DNA of 64,000 nt from Pseudomonas sp. TH41 (lineage in GTDB: Bacteria > Pseudomonadota > Gammaproteobacteria > Pseudomonadales > Pseudomonadaceae): contig NZ_JAEKFH010000003.1 of the NCBI RefSeq assembly GCF_016650695.1, positions 1,322,001-1,386,000 on the forward strand, written 5' to 3'. The notes beneath the pieces were generated by a model that saw nothing but the letters and a program-made list of their open reading frames with translations, was not told the DNA's origin and did no database searches. Shown here piece by piece: positions 10,069 through 24,536 of this stretch (position 1 is its first letter; each line of letters starts with the position of its first letter). The position numbers and the translations under genes were made by a program.

Positions 10069-11550
10069 TTACTCGAACCAGTGGGCTCGGGCGGCCATGA
10101 TCAACTTGCCGGCACGATCATCGTCAATGCCGTCGATGTCGAGCAGGTCGTCAATAGACTGCTCGGCCAGGTCTTCGCGGGTAATTACGCCGCGCACCGC
10201 CAGTTCCATCGCCAAATCCTTGTCCATGCCCTCAAGCGAGAGCAGGTCTTCGGCCGGATGGGCGTCTGCCAGCTTTTCCTCAGTAGCGATGGCTTTGGTC
10301 AACAAACGATCCTTGGCACGAGCACGAAGCTCGTTGACGGTTTCTTCGTCAAAGCCGTCGATGTTGAGCATTTCTTCCAACGGTACGTAGGCAATCTCTT
10401 CCAGGCTGGTGAAGCCTTCATCTACCAGCACCTGTGCCAGGTCTTCGTCGACTTCCAGCTCGTCGATGAAGTTGCGCAGGATGTCGCCGGTTTCTGCTTG
10501 CTGCTTAGCCTGGATGTCCGATTCGGTCATCACGTTCAGGGTCCAACCCGTCAACTGGCTAGCCAGACGCACGTTCTGACCACCACGACCGATGGCCTGA
10601 GCCAGATTGTCTGCGCCAACGGCGATGTCCATTGCATGGGCATCTTCGTCAACGATAATTGCCGCCACTTCAGCCGGCGACATTGCATTGATCACAAACT
10701 GAGCCGGGTTGTCGTCCCACAGGACGATGTCCACACGCTCGCCGCCCAATTCGCCGGACACTGCCTGGACGCGCGAACCGCGCATACCGATGCAAGCGCC
10801 TTGCGGATCAATGCGTTTGTCCTTGGAACGGACCGCGATCTTGGCGCGCGAACCCGGGTCACGGGAGGCCGCCATTACTTCGATCAGGCCTTCAGCGATT
10901 TCCGGCACTTCGATGCGGAACAACTCGATCAGCATTTCCGGCGCGGTACGCGACAGGATCAGCTGCGGGCCGCGGTTCTCGGTGCGGATTTCCTTGAGCA
11001 GCGCACGCAGACGCACGCCAACCCGGAAGGTTTCGCGAGAAATGATGTCTTCACGAGCCAGCAACGCCTCGGCGTTGTTGCCCAGATCGACGATCACGTT
11101 GTCGCGGGTCACTTTCTTCACGGTGCCGGAGATGATTTCCCCCAGGCGCTCGCGATAGGCATCAACGACTTGAGCACGCTCGGCTTCGCGAACTTTCTGC
11201 ACGATGACTTGCTTGGCAGTCTGTGCAGCGATGCGGCCGAACTCGATGGATTCGATCTTTTCTTCGACTACATCACCGACCTGGGCGCCAGGATGCGTTT
11301 CGGCAACCTTGCTCGGCCAGGTTTCGATGGCCGGATCGTCCAGGTCTGCTTCTTCGACGACCGTCCAGCGACGGAATGTCTCGTAAGCACCGGTGTGGCG
11401 ATTGATTTCCACACGCAGATCGACTTCGTCCTCGAAACGTTTTTTGGTAGCAGTGGCCAGGGCCAGCTCCAGCGCTTCAAAAATTACGTTTGCCGGTACG
11501 CCCTTTTCATTGGATACCGACTCAACAACCAGCAGTACTTCTTTGCTCAT
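10069..11550 (-). CDS. nusA: Transcription termination/antitermination protein NusA
   Basis: This 493-residue RNA polymerase accessory factor controls pausing, termination and antitermination. It has an N-terminal polymerase-binding domain, an S1 domain ([21 protein letters not shown]), KH domains ([14 protein letters not shown] and [14 protein letters not shown]) and two C-terminal acidic repeats with helix-hairpin-helix character. The frame opens at 11571, but I choose the ATG at 11550 ([17 protein letters not shown]), the conserved family start. It lies between rimP and infB. Confidence 0.98.
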   Translation of the reverse strand: MSKEVLLVVESVSNEKGVPANVIFEALELALATATKKRFEDEVDLRVEINRHTGAYETFRRWTVVEEADLDDPAIETWPSKVAETHPGAQVGDVVEEKIESIEFGRIAAQTAKQVIVQKVREAERAQVVDAYRERLGEIISGTVKKVTRDNVIVDLGNNAEALLAREDIISRETFRVGVRLRALLKEIRTENRGPQLILSRTAPEMLIELFRIEVPEIAEGLIEVMAASRDPGSRAKIAVRSKDKRIDPQGACIGMRGSRVQAVSGELGGERVDIVLWDDNPAQFVINAMSPAEVAAIIVDEDAHAMDIAVGADNLAQAIGRGGQNVRLASQLTGWTLNVMTESDIQAKQQAETGDILRNFIDELEVDEDLAQVLVDEGFTSLEEIAYVPLEEMLNIDGFDEETVNELRARAKDRLLTKAIATEEKLADAHPAEDLLSLEGMDKDLAMELAVRGVITREDLAEQSIDDLLDIDGIDDDRAGKLIMAARAHWFE

Positions 11551-11597
11551 CGTACGCCTCGCCTTTCGCAAGCCATTGGATCCGCGGGATCCGCGTC

Positions 11598-12056
11598 TCA
11601 GTCAAAACTGGGAATAATGTTGGCCTTGTCGATCATATCGATCGGCAACAGGAACTCATGGTCTTCAACCTGCACCACGACGTCCTGCTCTTCTACACCG
11701 CGCAGAAGGCCCTGAAAGTTGCGTCGTCCTTCAAAAGGCGAGCGCAGCTTGATCTTCACTTGTTCACCGGCAAATTTTGCAAACTGCTCAATAGTGAACA
11801 GTGGGCGTTCCATGCCAGGCGAGGAAACTTCAAGGGTGTATTCAACGGCGATTGGATCTTCAACATCCAGGACACCACTGATCTGACGACTGACGATGGC
11901 ACAATCGTCCACCAGCACGCCGCCCTCTTTATCAATATAAACGCGCAACATTGAGTGGCGACCTTGAGCCGAAAACTCAATACCCCAGCATTCATAGCCT
12001 AGGGCCACGACCACCGGGGCCAGCAAGGCCTGCAACTCTTCTAGCTTGCTCGACAC
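11598..12056 (-). CDS. rimP: Ribosome maturation factor RimP
   Basis: This 152-residue protein is needed for 30S maturation. The sequence shows GYECWGIEF, the LRVYID strand, [20 protein letters not shown] and [11 protein letters not shown], all typical. I choose a GTG start at 12056 because GAGGGGG lies five bases upstream and the family length is then exact. The frame stays open to 12119 without homology. It is the first protein gene after tRNA-fMet, as in the E. coli metY-rimP-nusA-infB operon. Confidence 0.95.
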   Translation of the reverse strand: MSSKLEELQALLAPVVVALGYECWGIEFSAQGRHSMLRVYIDKEGGVLVDDCAIVSRQISGVLDVEDPIAVEYTLEVSSPGMERPLFTIEQFAKFAGEQVKIKLRSPFEGRRNFQGLLRGVEEQDVVVQVEDHEFLLPIDMIDKANIIPSFD

Positions 12057-12093
12057 CTGAACCCCCTCGTGCATGTATGTGCATGCTGTGCAA

Positions 12094-12120
12094 AATAAAA
12101 AAATGGGCGAAACGCCCATC
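12094..12120 (-). terminator. Terminator-like hairpin in the rimP leader
   Basis: On the minus strand, GATGGGCGTTTCGCCCAT is followed by seven Ts. It lies between tRNA-fMet and rimP, 38 bases before the rimP start, so transcription of the nusA operon from upstream must read through it, or a promoter lies after it. A further hairpin without a U tract sits at 12126-12147. Confidence 0.75.
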
Positions 12121-12164
12121 CTTGAAACGCCGTTGAATAGCGGCGTTGAAAGTGTCCAGCTAAC

Positions 12165-12188
12165 AAAAAGCCCCTTAAAAGGGGCTCC
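12165..12188 (-). terminator. Terminator after tRNA-fMet
   Basis: GAGCCCCTTTTAAGGGGC followed by five Ts on the minus strand, starting 7 bases after the tRNA-fMet CCA. It is the first of two U-tract hairpins between the tRNA and rimP. Confidence 0.75.
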
Positions 12189-12194
12189 TTAAAC

Positions 12195-12271
<77 letters not shown>

Positions 12272-12333
12272 ACAAAGCTGGGGCGGAAGTATACGACCGA
12301 TCCCTAACAGGGTCAATGTAACCTTCCACCTAC

Positions 12334-12358
12334 AAGAAAGCCCGCAACAGCGGGCTCT
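12334..12358 (-). terminator. Hairpin between tRNA-Leu and tRNA-fMet
   Basis: AGAGCCCGCTGTTGCGGGCTTTC on the minus strand, a GC stem followed by a short, interrupted T run. It may end the secG/tRNA-Leu transcript or serve as a processing signal. Confidence 0.6.
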
Positions 12359-12367
12359 CCTGATAAT

Positions 12368-12453
12368 TGGTACCGAGAAGGGGACTCGAACCCCTACACC
12401 CTATGGGCACAACCACCTCAAGGTTGCGTGTCTACCAATTCCACCACCTCGGC
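12368..12453 (-). tRNA. tRNA-Leu (GAG)
   Basis: An 86-base class II tRNA with CCA encoded: acceptor GCCGAGG/CTTCGGC-like pairing, D arm TGGTGGAATTGGTAGACA, anticodon loop CTTGAGG giving GAG, and a long variable arm before GGGTTCGAGTCCC. It follows the E. coli GAG leucine tRNA closely and lies directly downstream of secG, as in other gamma-proteobacteria. Confidence 0.96.
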
Positions 12454-12475
12454 AATACTACGCTTGAAACCCTTC

Positions 12476-12859
12476 TTACTTTTGCTCTTGAGCTGGAGGT
12501 ACGTCAGTCGCTGGAGAAGCCGACTTTTGCTCTTGAAGCACCGGTACATCATCAGAAGCCGGTTTTTGCTTTGGAACTTCCAACACTGCCGGGTTTGGCA
12601 AACCTACTTGAGTCAGCTGGTGAGCCTTCTCTTTAGCAAAGTAACCTAACCCTAAGCTGGTTATGAAGAAACCGGCGGCAAGTATAGCAGTAAACTTACT
12701 AAGAAAGGTAGAGGAACCTTGGCTTCCGAACACAGTATTTGAAGCACCTGCTCCGAAAGACGCGCCAGCATCCGCACCTTTACCCTGCTGCAGCAATACC
12801 AGAGCAACTACGCCCAACGCACCCAGCAGATGAAAAACGACTACGACTGTTTCCAGCAT
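12476..12859 (-). CDS. secG: Preprotein translocase subunit SecG
   Basis: This 127-residue inner-membrane subunit of the SecYEG channel has two hydrophobic helices, [21 protein letters not shown] at the start and a second around residues 55-73 ([18 protein letters not shown]). Between them is [27 protein letters not shown], the conserved cytoplasmic loop. The proline/glutamine-rich C-terminal tail is common in Pseudomonas. The frame is open to 12907, but the ATG at 12859 gives the family N-terminus. Confidence 0.96.
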   Translation of the reverse strand: MLETVVVVFHLLGALGVVALVLLQQGKGADAGASFGAGASNTVFGSQGSSTFLSKFTAILAAGFFITSLGLGYFAKEKAHQLTQVGLPNPAVLEVPKQKPASDDVPVLQEQKSASPATDVPPAQEQK

Positions 12860-12863
12860 TTTT

Positions 12864-13619
12864 TCAGTTTCCCGCGGCGCGACAAATCGCACCGAACTCA
12901 TCTGCATTCAGGGACGCCCCACCAATGAGCCCCCCATCGATATCCGGCATGCCGAACAGTTCGACCGCATTGGCCGCCTTCACGCTGCCGCCGTATAGAA
13001 GCCGCACACCTTGCGCGACCTCAGAATTCTCTGCCGCCAACTGAGCGCGAATGGCTGCATGCACATCCTGCGCCTGTTGCGGCGAAGCAGTCAGCCCGGT
13101 ACCAATGGCCCAGACCGGCTCGTAAGCGATTACTGCCTTTGCAAACGCACCAACACCCAGCTCCTCTATGATACTGCCTAGCTGACGCGAGACAACCTCA
13201 AGAGTTTTTCCGGCTTCGCGCTGCTCAAGGGTTTCCCCTATGCACAACACCGGAATCAAGCCACATGCCTGTGCCGCTGCGAACTTGCGATTCAGCATAC
13301 CGTCTCGCTCGCCCATAATCTGGCGGCGTTCGGAGTGCCCGACAAGCACAAGGGAACAGCCTGCATCCACCAACTGACTCGGCGCAACCTCACCGGTCAA
13401 GGCGCCTTGCATGGATTCCACCGCAGAATTCTGCGCGCCGACCAAAATCGACTTTCCTTTCAAACCATCAATCACTTGATTGATATGCAAGCAAGGCGGG
13501 AACACCGCAACATCAACACCGCTCGGCAAGGCCAAATGACTAAGGCCGTTGATCAGCTCAGCGACGCTGGCGCGGGTACCGTGCATCTTCCAGTTACCAG
13601 CTACCATAGGGCGACGCAT
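12864..13619 (-). CDS. tpiA: Triosephosphate isomerase
   Basis: This 251-residue TIM barrel interconverts dihydroxyacetone phosphate and glyceraldehyde 3-phosphate. Catalytic residues are visible: K11 in GNWKMHG, H95 in VGHSERR and E167 in [11 protein letters not shown]. The C-terminal phosphate loop [10 protein letters not shown] and GGLIGGASL are also present. The stop codon lies 4 bases before the secG start, suggesting co-transcription with secG. Confidence 0.98.
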   Translation of the reverse strand: MRRPMVAGNWKMHGTRASVAELINGLSHLALPSGVDVAVFPPCLHINQVIDGLKGKSILVGAQNSAVESMQGALTGEVAPSQLVDAGCSLVLVGHSERRQIMGERDGMLNRKFAAAQACGLIPVLCIGETLEQREAGKTLEVVSRQLGSIIEELGVGAFAKAVIAYEPVWAIGTGLTASPQQAQDVHAAIRAQLAAENSEVAQGVRLLYGGSVKAANAVELFGMPDIDGGLIGGASLNADEFGAICRAAGN

Positions 13620-13685
13620 GCTGTACCTCGTCGGTCAAAGTGGGCGCAGATGTTACCCAACACAATGGTGGCTGGCAAGCCGAAA

Positions 13686-15023
13686 TCAGACAGAAACTTC
13701 AGTAACCAGATTTGCCAGCTCTTCGGCATAGCCGCGAACCTGTGTTTCGTCTTCGCCTTCAACCATTACGCGCACCAATGGCTCCGTCCCGGACTTGCGC
13801 AACAACACGCGTCCACGACCGGCCATCGCCTTGGTAACACGCTCGCTAGCCTCTTTAACCAATGGATGATCGAGCGGGCTCGCCCCCCCTCCAAAACGCA
13901 CGTTGATCAACACCTGAGGGCATTTGCGCAGCGCCTGACGGGCTTGCGCCAGCCCTTCGGAGCGGGTCTTGAGCGCCATCAGCACTTGCAGCGCCGCGAT
14001 GATCGCATCACCGGTAGTGGTGTGATGGAAGCAGACGATATGTCCCGAGTTCTCGCCACCGACCATCCAGTTGCGCTCAAGCAGATCAGCGATCACATAG
14101 CGGTCGCCCACATTGGCACGCACAAATGGAATCGATAGATCGGCAAGGGCCAGCTCAAGCCCCAGGTTACTCATGAGCGTACCCACCACGCCGCCCTGCA
14201 ACTTATCGTGCTCGTGCAGATCGCGAGCAATGATGAACAACAGTTCGTCACCATCGACGACAGTGCCCGTGTGATCGACCATCAGAACCCGATCACCATC
14301 ACCATCAAACGCGATCCCCAGATCGGCATGCTCAGCCAACACGGCAGCTTGCAACTGAGCCATGTGGGTCGAACCGCAATTTTCGTTGATGTTCAGACCG
14401 TTTGGTTGCGCGGACAGCACGACAACATCGGCGCCCAGCTCACGAAACACACTAGGCGCGACTTTGTAGACCGCGCCATGAGCGCAGTCGACCACGATCT
14501 TCAGGCCGGCGAAGTTGGTGCCTGTCGGCACACTGCTCTTGCAGAATTCAATGTAACGCCCCGAGGCGTCGTTGATTCGCGACACTTTGCCAATCTTGCT
14601 CGACTCAACCACGGTCATCGGGGTGTCGAGCAATTCCTCGATCATCAGCTCGATTTCATCTGGAAGCTTGGTGCCCTTCCCGGAGAAAAACTTGATGCCG
14701 TTGTCATCGTGCGGATTGTGCGAGGCGCTGATTACGATTCCGGCTTCCGCATGGAATGTACGCGTCAGGTAGGCGATGGCCGGCGTCGGCATCGGCCCCA
14801 GGAGCATTACGTCAGCGCCCGCCGACGTCAGCCCTGCCTCGAGCGCCGACTCGAACATGTATCCGGAAATCCGGGTGTCCTTGCCCACCAGTACTTTGCA
14901 CGCGCCCATTTTGCGGAACGCCATGCCGGCGGCCCAGCCGAGCTTGAGCATGAAGTCAGGAGTAATCGGGTATTCACCAACCCGACCACGAATGCCGTCA
15001 GTACCAAAGTATTTCTTAGTCAT
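13686..15023 (-). CDS. glmM: Phosphoglucosamine mutase
   Basis: This 445-residue enzyme converts glucosamine 6-phosphate to glucosamine 1-phosphate on the way to UDP-GlcNAc, peptidoglycan and lipopolysaccharide. The phosphoserine loop [12 protein letters not shown] has the catalytic serine at residue 101. The metal loop [11 protein letters not shown], the sugar loop GGENSGH and the C-terminal phosphate-binding [12 protein letters not shown] are all present. It follows folP by 16 bases in the ftsH-folP-glmM order. Confidence 0.98.
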   Translation of the reverse strand: MTKKYFGTDGIRGRVGEYPITPDFMLKLGWAAGMAFRKMGACKVLVGKDTRISGYMFESALEAGLTSAGADVMLLGPMPTPAIAYLTRTFHAEAGIVISASHNPHDDNGIKFFSGKGTKLPDEIELMIEELLDTPMTVVESSKIGKVSRINDASGRYIEFCKSSVPTGTNFAGLKIVVDCAHGAVYKVAPSVFRELGADVVVLSAQPNGLNINENCGSTHMAQLQAAVLAEHADLGIAFDGDGDRVLMVDHTGTVVDGDELLFIIARDLHEHDKLQGGVVGTLMSNLGLELALADLSIPFVRANVGDRYVIADLLERNWMVGGENSGHIVCFHHTTTGDAIIAALQVLMALKTRSEGLAQARQALRKCPQVLINVRFGGGASPLDHPLVKEASERVTKAMAGRGRVLLRKSGTEPLVRVMVEGEDETQVRGYAEELANLVTEVSV

Positions 15024-15039
15024 AAGCGCTCCATCATTT

Positions 15040-15891
15040 TTATTCGGATGATTGTACTGCGGCGATCATCCTCACCACATCGACTGTTTCGGCTACATCG
15101 TGGACGCGCAATATACGCGCCCCCTTGAACGACGCCAGCGCTGCGAGCGCAAGACCGCCATACAGACGCTCTCCGACCGCGCGATTCAATGCCTGGCCGA
15201 TCATGCTCTTTCGCGAAACCCCGACCAATAGAGGCCGCCCCAAGGCATGCAAGGCTTCCATATGCTTGAACAGGCTTAGATTGTGCTGCAGGGTTTTCGC
15301 GAAGCCGAAGCCAGGATCAAGGATGATCCGCTCGGCAGGAATCCCCACGGACGCACACTGAGCCATGCGACCGGCGAGAAACTCGCCCACTTCTTTCGTA
15401 ACGTCCTGATACTGCGGATTGTCCTGCATGTCACCCGGCTCGCCGAGCATATGCATCAAGCAGACCGGCAGACCCGTGGCCGCGGCCGCATCCAGAGCAC
15501 CATCGCGCTGCAGTGAACGAACATCATTGATCAACCCCGCCCCTAGTCGTGCGGTTTCACGCATGACAGCCGGCGTGGAAGTATCGACCGAAATGATCAC
15601 ATCCAGCTCGCGATGAATGCGCTCAACGATGGGGGCTACGCGCTCCAGCTCTTCCAGTGGCGAAACCGCCCTGGCACCCGGCCGGGTCGACTCACCACCG
15701 ACATCAATCAGCGTCGCGCCGGCCAGCACCATTGCTTCGGCGTGGCGCAGGGCCGCATCGAGCTGGCTGTATTGGCCGCCATCAGAGAAGGAGTCAGGAG
15801 TGACATTAAGAATGCCCATGACATGCGTCTGGGCCAAATCAAGAACCCGGTTGCCGCAAGGCAACCGGGTCGAGGACTGAACAAAAGTCAT
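15040..15891 (-). CDS. folP: Dihydropteroate synthase
   Basis: This 283-residue TIM-barrel enzyme joins p-aminobenzoate to dihydropterin pyrophosphate in folate synthesis and is the sulfonamide target. Signature segments are [34 protein letters not shown] and the C-terminal [14 protein letters not shown]. It starts 8 bases after the ftsH stop, so the two are in one operon. Confidence 0.97.
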   Translation of the reverse strand: MTFVQSSTRLPCGNRVLDLAQTHVMGILNVTPDSFSDGGQYSQLDAALRHAEAMVLAGATLIDVGGESTRPGARAVSPLEELERVAPIVERIHRELDVIISVDTSTPAVMRETARLGAGLINDVRSLQRDGALDAAAATGLPVCLMHMLGEPGDMQDNPQYQDVTKEVGEFLAGRMAQCASVGIPAERIILDPGFGFAKTLQHNLSLFKHMEALHALGRPLLVGVSRKSMIGQALNRAVGERLYGGLALAALASFKGARILRVHDVAETVDVVRMIAAVQSSE

Positions 15892-15899
15892 TTCAAACC

Positions 15900-17813
15900 T
15901 TAGACGTCAGCAGCCGGGCCGCCGATAGGTGTCTCCGGACGCTCATCCTGCACCGCCGGAGGTGTTCCGGAAGTACCGGTGCTGTCTCCTGACCAGTCGC
16001 GAGGCTCGCGAGGTGTACGACCAGCCATGATGTCGTCGATCTGATCGGCATCGATCGTTTCGTACTTCATCAAGGCATCAGCCATTGCATCGAGCTTGTC
16101 ACGGTTATCCGTGAGGATCTGCTTGGCCGTGCCGTAGCACTGATCAATGATGCTGCGCACCTCGGAGTCGATCAGCTTGGCTGTCTCGCCGGAGAAGCTT
16201 GCACCCTGACCGCCACCGCCGCGACCGAGGAACACTTCGCCCTCGTCTTCGGCGTACATCAACGGACCGAGTTTTTCCGACAGGCCCCATTTGGTCACCA
16301 TGTTCCGCGCAATCTGGCTGGCACGCATGATGTCGTTGGACGCACCGGTGGTCACGCCATCGAAGCCCAGAGTCATTTCTTCAGCAATACGACCGCCGTA
16401 CAACGAACAGATCTGGCTGATCAGCGCACGCTTGGACAGACTGTAGCGATCTTCTTCCGGAAGGAACATGGTCACACCCAACGCACGACCGCGCGGGATG
16501 ATTGACACCTTGTAGACCGGATCATGCTCAGGCACCACGCGACCAACAATAGCGTGGCCTGCTTCGTGATAAGCAGTGTTCTGCTTCTCTTTCTCGGACA
16601 TGACCATGGATTTGCGTTCGGCGCCCATCATGATCTTGTCTTTGGCCAACTCGAACTCTTTCATTTCGACGATACGCTTGCCGGTACGGGCAGCGAACAA
16701 CGAAGCCTCGTTCACCAGGTTGGCCAGATCGGCACCAGAGAAACCAGGAGTACCACGAGCGATCACCGCCGGAGCGACGTCGTCACCCATTGGCACTTTG
16801 CGCATGTGAACTTTGAGAATTTGCTCGCGACCACGAATATCCGGCAGACCGACGACAACCTGACGGTCGAAACGGCCCGGACGCAGTAATGCCGGGTCCA
16901 GTACGTCTGGACGGTTGGTTGCGGCGATGACGATGATGCCGTCATTCATTTCGAAGCCGTCCATCTCTACCAGCAACTGGTTGAGAGTCTGTTCGCGCTC
17001 GTCGTGACCGCCACCCATGCCGGCACCCCGATGACGACCGACAGCGTCAATTTCATCGATGAAAATGATGCATGGCGCGTGTTTCTTGGCCTGTTCAAAC
17101 ATGTCACGAACACGGCTCGCACCGACACCGACGAACATTTCGACGAAATCGGAACCGGAAATGGTGAAGAACGGTACTTTGGCTTCGCCGGCAATCGCTT
17201 TGGCCAGCAAGGTTTTACCGGTACCTGGAGGACCCACCATCAGCACGCCGCGAGGAATACGACCGCCCAGGCGCTGGAACTTGCCCGGATCGCGCAGAAA
17301 CTCGACCAACTCACCGACTTCTTCCTTGGCTTCGTCGCAACCGGCAACGTCACCCAGGGTAGTTTTGACCTGATCTTCGGAAAGCAGGCGTGCCTTGCTC
17401 TTGCCGAAGCTCATCGGCCCGCCCTTGCCCCCGGCACCGCCCTGCATCTGCCGCATGAAAAACATGAAAACGGCGATGATCACCAGGATCGGGAAGCTTG
17501 CGACCAGGAGTTGAGTCCAGATGCTTTGCTGTTCAGGCTGCTTGCCTTCGACTACGACGTGGTTATCCACGAGATCGCCGATCAGACCGTTATCCTGGAT
17601 TGCAGGACGAATGGTCTTGAAGCTGTCGCCATCGTTGCGTTTGCCGGTAATCACGTAGCCGTCAACCGCTACGCGCTCGACCTTGCCATCCTTAACTTGC
17701 TGGATGAAGTCGGAATAGTTGAGGGTCTGCGGCTCGTTAGGGCTGGAGAAGTTGTTCATCACCGTCACCAGGACAGCCGCGATGATCAACCACAGGATCA
17801 GATTCTTTGCCAT
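15900..17813 (-). CDS. ftsH: ATP-dependent zinc metalloprotease FtsH
   Basis: This 637-residue membrane-bound AAA+ protease degrades misfolded membrane proteins and regulators such as LpxC and sigma-32 in enterics. It has an N-terminal membrane helix, a periplasmic domain to about residue 100 and a second helix near 103-122. The AAA module has Walker A GPPGTGKT, Walker [10 protein letters not shown] and the second region of homology. The zinc protease motif HEAGH is in the C-terminal part. I choose ATG 17813 ([14 protein letters not shown]); the frame runs three codons further to a TTG. The C-terminal tail is proline-rich. Confidence 0.98.
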   Translation of the reverse strand: MAKNLILWLIIAAVLVTVMNNFSSPNEPQTLNYSDFIQQVKDGKVERVAVDGYVITGKRNDGDSFKTIRPAIQDNGLIGDLVDNHVVVEGKQPEQQSIWTQLLVASFPILVIIAVFMFFMRQMQGGAGGKGGPMSFGKSKARLLSEDQVKTTLGDVAGCDEAKEEVGELVEFLRDPGKFQRLGGRIPRGVLMVGPPGTGKTLLAKAIAGEAKVPFFTISGSDFVEMFVGVGASRVRDMFEQAKKHAPCIIFIDEIDAVGRHRGAGMGGGHDEREQTLNQLLVEMDGFEMNDGIIVIAATNRPDVLDPALLRPGRFDRQVVVGLPDIRGREQILKVHMRKVPMGDDVAPAVIARGTPGFSGADLANLVNEASLFAARTGKRIVEMKEFELAKDKIMMGAERKSMVMSEKEKQNTAYHEAGHAIVGRVVPEHDPVYKVSIIPRGRALGVTMFLPEEDRYSLSKRALISQICSLYGGRIAEEMTLGFDGVTTGASNDIMRASQIARNMVTKWGLSEKLGPLMYAEDEGEVFLGRGGGGQGASFSGETAKLIDSEVRSIIDQCYGTAKQILTDNRDKLDAMADALMKYETIDADQIDDIMAGRTPREPRDWSGDSTGTSGTPPAVQDERPETPIGGPAADV

Positions 17814-18013
17814 ATCGTTCAATTAACTACCCTCTGAAGCAAGCTCCGCTAATGGCGCGCGCTTCGCATGATATTCACCGGCCTAACTTACTACATTACC
17901 TACGGCTCTGGCAGGCGCCGTCTGTAACCCTTTGTGAAACACTTTCTACACAATATTCGCTAAAGCTCACGGGGCGAAATACGAAAAACCTATCACCCCG
18001 GTCGAAAAACCTC

Positions 18014-18646
18014 TTATTCCTCACTGCGCCCGCGGAAACCACGACCCAGCAAGTACTGCTCACGGGAGCGATCGCGCGACGATTTCGGCTTGCGCGTCGT
18101 GACCTTCTCGAACTGCTTGCGCACGCTCTTGTGGTATTCGTCGAAACCTTCACCTTGGAAGATCTTGATCAAAAAGTCACCACCGGGCTTCAGCACCCGA
18201 GTCGCAAGATCCAGCGCCAACTCGCAAAGGAACATCGATCTCGGCATATCAACAGAAGCCAGTCCACTCATATTGGGGGCCATATCGGAAATCACAAGGT
18301 CCACTTCCTTATTTCCGACCGCCTCAAGGATTTGTGCCAGCACAGCGTCCTCGGTGAAGTCGCCCTGAATGAAGGTCACATCAGGGATGCTGTCCATTTC
18401 CAGGATGTCGGAAGCAATCAGCGTCCCTTGCCCGCCAATCAGACGACTGGTCACCTGGGACCAGCCACCCGGCGCGGCGCCGAGGTCGATCACGCTCATG
18501 CCTGGGCGGATCAGGCGATCTCTTTCCTGGATCTCCAGCAGCTTGTAGCTGGCGCGGGAGCGATACCCGTCCTTTTGCGCCATTTTGACGAATGGATCGT
18601 TGAAATGTTCTTGCAGCCACTTAAGGCTTGTCTTGGAACGGGCCAC
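18014..18646 (-). CDS. rlmE: 23S rRNA 2'-O-methyltransferase (U2552)
   Basis: This 210-residue FtsJ-type SAM methyltransferase modifies U2552 in the A loop of 23S rRNA. It shows the start [19 protein letters not shown], the catalytic region [13 protein letters not shown] motif [14 protein letters not shown] and [13 protein letters not shown]. The arginine-rich C-terminus is normal for pseudomonads. It precedes ftsH (200-base gap) and is divergent from yhbY. Confidence 0.97.
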   Translation of the reverse strand: MARSKTSLKWLQEHFNDPFVKMAQKDGYRSRASYKLLEIQERDRLIRPGMSVIDLGAAPGGWSQVTSRLIGGQGTLIASDILEMDSIPDVTFIQGDFTEDAVLAQILEAVGNKEVDLVISDMAPNMSGLASVDMPRSMFLCELALDLATRVLKPGGDFLIKIFQGEGFDEYHKSVRKQFEKVTTRKPKSSRDRSREQYLLGRGFRGRSEE

Positions 18647-18751
18647 GGGCCACCTCGAAAATAAAACGGGTCGTGATTAACTGGGCGGTCCCGGACTCGC
18701 TCGGGTAAACTGGCCGCCGCTTTTTACAAGATCAGACGCAGGGGTCAGATT

Positions 18752-19060
18752 ATGCCGCTCACTCAAGAGCAGAAGAAACAGTACAAATCCATTGGCCACC
18801 ATCTGAAACCAGTTTTGATTGTGGCTGACAACGGTTTGACTGAAGGTGTGTTAGCCGAACTTGAACGCGCGCTGGCGGATCACGAGCTGATTAAAATCAA
18901 ACTCAATATCCTCGATCGCGAATCGCGCCTGGCGTCCATTGCAGAACTCTGCAAGGTCGGCAAAGCGGATCTGGTTCAGGTCATCGGCAAGATGGCACTG
19001 ATTTACCGCAAGAACTTCAGCGTCAACAAGCAGCTGTCGAACGTCCATCGATTCAAGTGA
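18752..19060 (+). CDS. yhbY: CRM-domain RNA-binding protein YhbY
   Basis: This 102-residue protein is a single CRM domain, an RNA-binding fold that associates with pre-50S ribosomal subunits. It shows the start LTQEQKKQYKSIGHHLKPV, the ADNGLTEGVLAELERAL helix, HELIKIKL, and a basic C-terminus. A good ribosome site (AGGGGTC) precedes the ATG. It is divergent from rlmE, as in E. coli. Confidence 0.95.
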   Translation: MPLTQEQKKQYKSIGHHLKPVLIVADNGLTEGVLAELERALADHELIKIKLNILDRESRLASIAELCKVGKADLVQVIGKMALIYRKNFSVNKQLSNVHRFK

Positions 19061-19069
19061 TGGCAAGGG

Positions 19070-19474
19070 TCAAGGGTGTGCTTCGCGCACCCTGCCGCTC
19101 CATCCCGGCACCGGCTGCAACACCAGTACCAGCCCGGAAAAGCCCAGAACAAGATAGCTGAACGCTTCCCAGCGCACTGCATCCGGCCAACCGAAGCGCA
19201 CGACGAAATACATCGCGCACGCGTACAGCGCCATCATCAGCAGTTGCCCGCGAATATCCCGCCATAGACTGGCAAGGCCCTCGGCCTGAACCAGCACCAA
19301 AGCCTGAAAAATCACACACGCCGTGGCGAATCCCACCATCAGCGCATCCAGCATGCCTTCGATTTCGTCGATCAGCAGCGGCGCCAGACCAATTTTTCCC
19401 AGCGCCGGCAGCAGACCTATATGCAACAGCCACAGGCCACCAACCCACAGCATCTGGGTCAGCTGCCAAAGCAT
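19070..19474 (-). CDS. DUF4149 family membrane protein
   Basis: This is a 134-residue protein with about four hydrophobic helices (LTQMLWVGGLWLLHIGLLPAL, LMVGFATACVIFQALVLV, LLMMALYACAMYFVV, AFSYLVLGFSGLVLVL). I assign it to DUF4149, small inner-membrane proteins of unknown function often near yhbY and greA in Pseudomonas. The ATG at 19474 sits at the foot of a strong hairpin downstream of greA and has no visible ribosome-binding site. The frame is open further upstream, but those codons lie in the hairpin and greA tail. Confidence 0.72.
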   Translation of the reverse strand: MLWQLTQMLWVGGLWLLHIGLLPALGKIGLAPLLIDEIEGMLDALMVGFATACVIFQALVLVQAEGLASLWRDIRGQLLMMALYACAMYFVVRFGWPDAVRWEAFSYLVLGFSGLVLVLQPVPGWSGRVREAHP

Positions 19475-19497
19475 GGCGCCCGCACGTAGCGGGCGCC
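19475..19497 (-). promoter_or_regulatory. GC hairpin after greA, abutting the DUF4149 start codon
   Basis: GGCGCCCGC TAC GTG CGGGCGCC forms a 9-10 bp GC stem starting 5 bases after the greA stop. The next three bases are the ATG of the membrane-protein gene. There is no U tract, so it is not a standard terminator. It could limit read-through or translation of the downstream gene. Confidence 0.55.
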
Positions 19498-19502
19498 TTC
19501 TT

Positions 19503-19975
19503 TCAGATGTGGCGGACTTCGACAATCTCGTACTCGATAACGCCACCAGGCGTTTTGACCGCTACCACATCGCCCTCTTCCTTGGCGATCAGTGCGCGAG
19601 CCAGTGGCGAACCCACTGAAATCTTGCCCAGTTTGAAGTCAGCCTCGTCCTCACCCACGATGTGGTAAGTGACGGTTTCGTCGGTTTCGACGTTGGCGAT
19701 TTCAACGGTGGTACCGAAAATTACTTTGCCGGTATGAGGAATGGTCGTGACATCAATGATCACCGCATTCTGCATGCGGCCTTCGATGTCACGGATCCGC
19801 GCCTCGACCATCCCCTGCTGCTCGCGAGCAGCGTGGTATTCAGCGTTTTCCTTCAAATCACCCAACTCGCGGGCCGTACCGATGTCCTGGCTGAGCTTCG
19901 GACGAACGACCTTGGTCAGGTGAGCGTGTTCTTCTTCCAGGGCCTTGGCACCCTGGACGGTCATTGGGTATTTGA

Positions 19976-19979
<4 letters not shown>
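19503..19979 (-). CDS. greA: Transcript cleavage factor GreA
   Basis: This 158-residue factor rescues backtracked RNA polymerase by stimulating cleavage of the nascent RNA. The N-terminal coiled coil carries the acidic tip ([19 protein letters not shown] and E residues at the loop). The C-terminal FKBP-like domain contains [15 protein letters not shown] and the ending EYEIVEV. Its ATG overlaps the carB stop by four bases (ATGA), indicating translational coupling. Confidence 0.98.
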
Positions 19980-23197
<3,218 letters not shown>

Positions 23198-23315
23198 GGG
23201 TTTGTCACTCAAATCCGCAGGTCAGTCGGCAAGCCGTCTTGTTCAATCTTTGAAGCCTTGAGGGGGCCACCGGTTGCGGGACCGCCCTCAAGCTTTGCTG
23301 CATCAAGGCGAGCGA

Positions 23316-24452
23316 TTAGCGTCGCTTGGCCATTTCGTTGATGAAGCGATCGAACAGTGGTGCTACGTCGTTCGGGCCAGGGCTGGCTTCAGGGTGACCC
23401 TGGAAGCTGAAGGCGCTCTTGTCGGTACGCTCGATGCCTTGCAGGGTGCCGTCGAACAGCGATTTGTGGATCGCACGAACGTTGGCTGGCAGGGTCGTTT
23501 CGTCCACCGCAAAACCGTGGTTCTGGCTGGTGATCATCACAACGCCGGTGTCCAGGTCCTGGACCGGGTGGTTGGCGCCGTGGTGGCCGTGCCCCATTTT
23601 CAGGGTCTTGGCGCCAGAGGCCAGGGCCAACAGCTGGTGACCGAGGCAGATGCCGAATACCGGAATTTCGGTCTCCAGCACGTCCTTGATCGCCTGGATC
23701 GCGTAGTCGCAAGGCTCCGGATCACCAGGGCCGTTGGACAGAAACACGCCGTCCGGCTTCAGGGCCAGCGCTTCAGCGGCTGGCGTTTGAGCCGGCACCA
23801 CGGTCACGCGGCAACCGCGCTCAACCAGCATGCGCAGGATGTTCAACTTGACGCCGTAGTCGTAGGCAACTACGTGGTACGGCAGTTCGGACGCGTCGAT
23901 GGTTGCGTGGCTGTCGGTTTTCAGATCCCAGACAGTCGAGCGCCACTCGTACTTTTCTTTGGTGCTGACGACTTTCGCCAGGTCCATGCCTTTCAGGCCA
24001 GGGAAACCCTGGGCGGCGGCGATGGCGGCTTCTTCGGAAATGTTGTCGCCGGCCATGATGCAGCCGTTCTGTGCGCCTTTTTCACGCAGGATGCGTGTCA
24101 GGCGGCGAGTGTCGATACCGGCGATTGCCACGACGTTGTTGGCTTTCAGGTAGTCGGACAGAGACATCGTGTTACGCCAGTTGCTCGCAACCAGCGGCAG
24201 GTCACGGATGACCAGGCCAGCGGACCAGACACGGTCGGACTCGGCGTCTTCCGGCGTGGTGCCGGTGTTGCCGATGTGCGGGTAAGTCAGGGTAACGATC
24301 TGTTGGGCGTAGGAAGGATCGGTAAGGATTTCCTGATAGCCGGTCATGGCGGTGTTGAACACCACCTCACCAACGGTTTGACCGTCGGCTCCAATGGCTT
24401 CGCCGCGAAAAATGCTGCCATCAGCAAGGGCGAGTATGGCTGGCTTAGTCAA
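23316..24452 (-). CDS. carA: Carbamoyl-phosphate synthase small subunit
   Basis: This 378-residue glutaminase subunit supplies ammonia to CarB. The catalytic cysteine is in [12 protein letters not shown], and the class I amidotransferase histidine and glutamate are in [13 protein letters not shown]. The N-terminal CPSase_sm domain begins [13 protein letters not shown]. The start is a TTG at 24452 with a strong GGGAGG five bases before it, which settles the unusual codon. An attenuator-like terminator lies 46 bases upstream. Confidence 0.98.
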   Translation of the reverse strand: MTKPAILALADGSIFRGEAIGADGQTVGEVVFNTAMTGYQEILTDPSYAQQIVTLTYPHIGNTGTTPEDAESDRVWSAGLVIRDLPLVASNWRNTMSLSDYLKANNVVAIAGIDTRRLTRILREKGAQNGCIMAGDNISEEAAIAAAQGFPGLKGMDLAKVVSTKEKYEWRSTVWDLKTDSHATIDASELPYHVVAYDYGVKLNILRMLVERGCRVTVVPAQTPAAEALALKPDGVFLSNGPGDPEPCDYAIQAIKDVLETEIPVFGICLGHQLLALASGAKTLKMGHGHHGANHPVQDLDTGVVMITSQNHGFAVDETTLPANVRAIHKSLFDGTLQGIERTDKSAFSFQGHPEASPGPNDVAPLFDRFINEMAKRR

Positions 24453-24497
24453 GAAGACCTCCCGTAAATAAAGCCTGAAAGGGCGATCGCAGGTTGT

Positions 24498-24536
24498 AAA
24501 AAAGCGGAGTGACGTATGGACACGTCACCCCGCTTC
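24498..24536 (-). promoter_or_regulatory. Terminator-like hairpin in carA leader, probable attenuator
   Basis: On the minus strand the leader contains a 14-bp stem (AAGCGGGGTGACGT with ACGTCACTCCGCTT, one G-T pair) followed directly by Ts, 46 bases before the carA TTG. dapB already has its own terminator upstream at 24666-24697, so this second one sits in the carA leader. A short open frame (beginning ATGCCTTTTTCTGTAAGC) runs across it. Confidence 0.65.
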
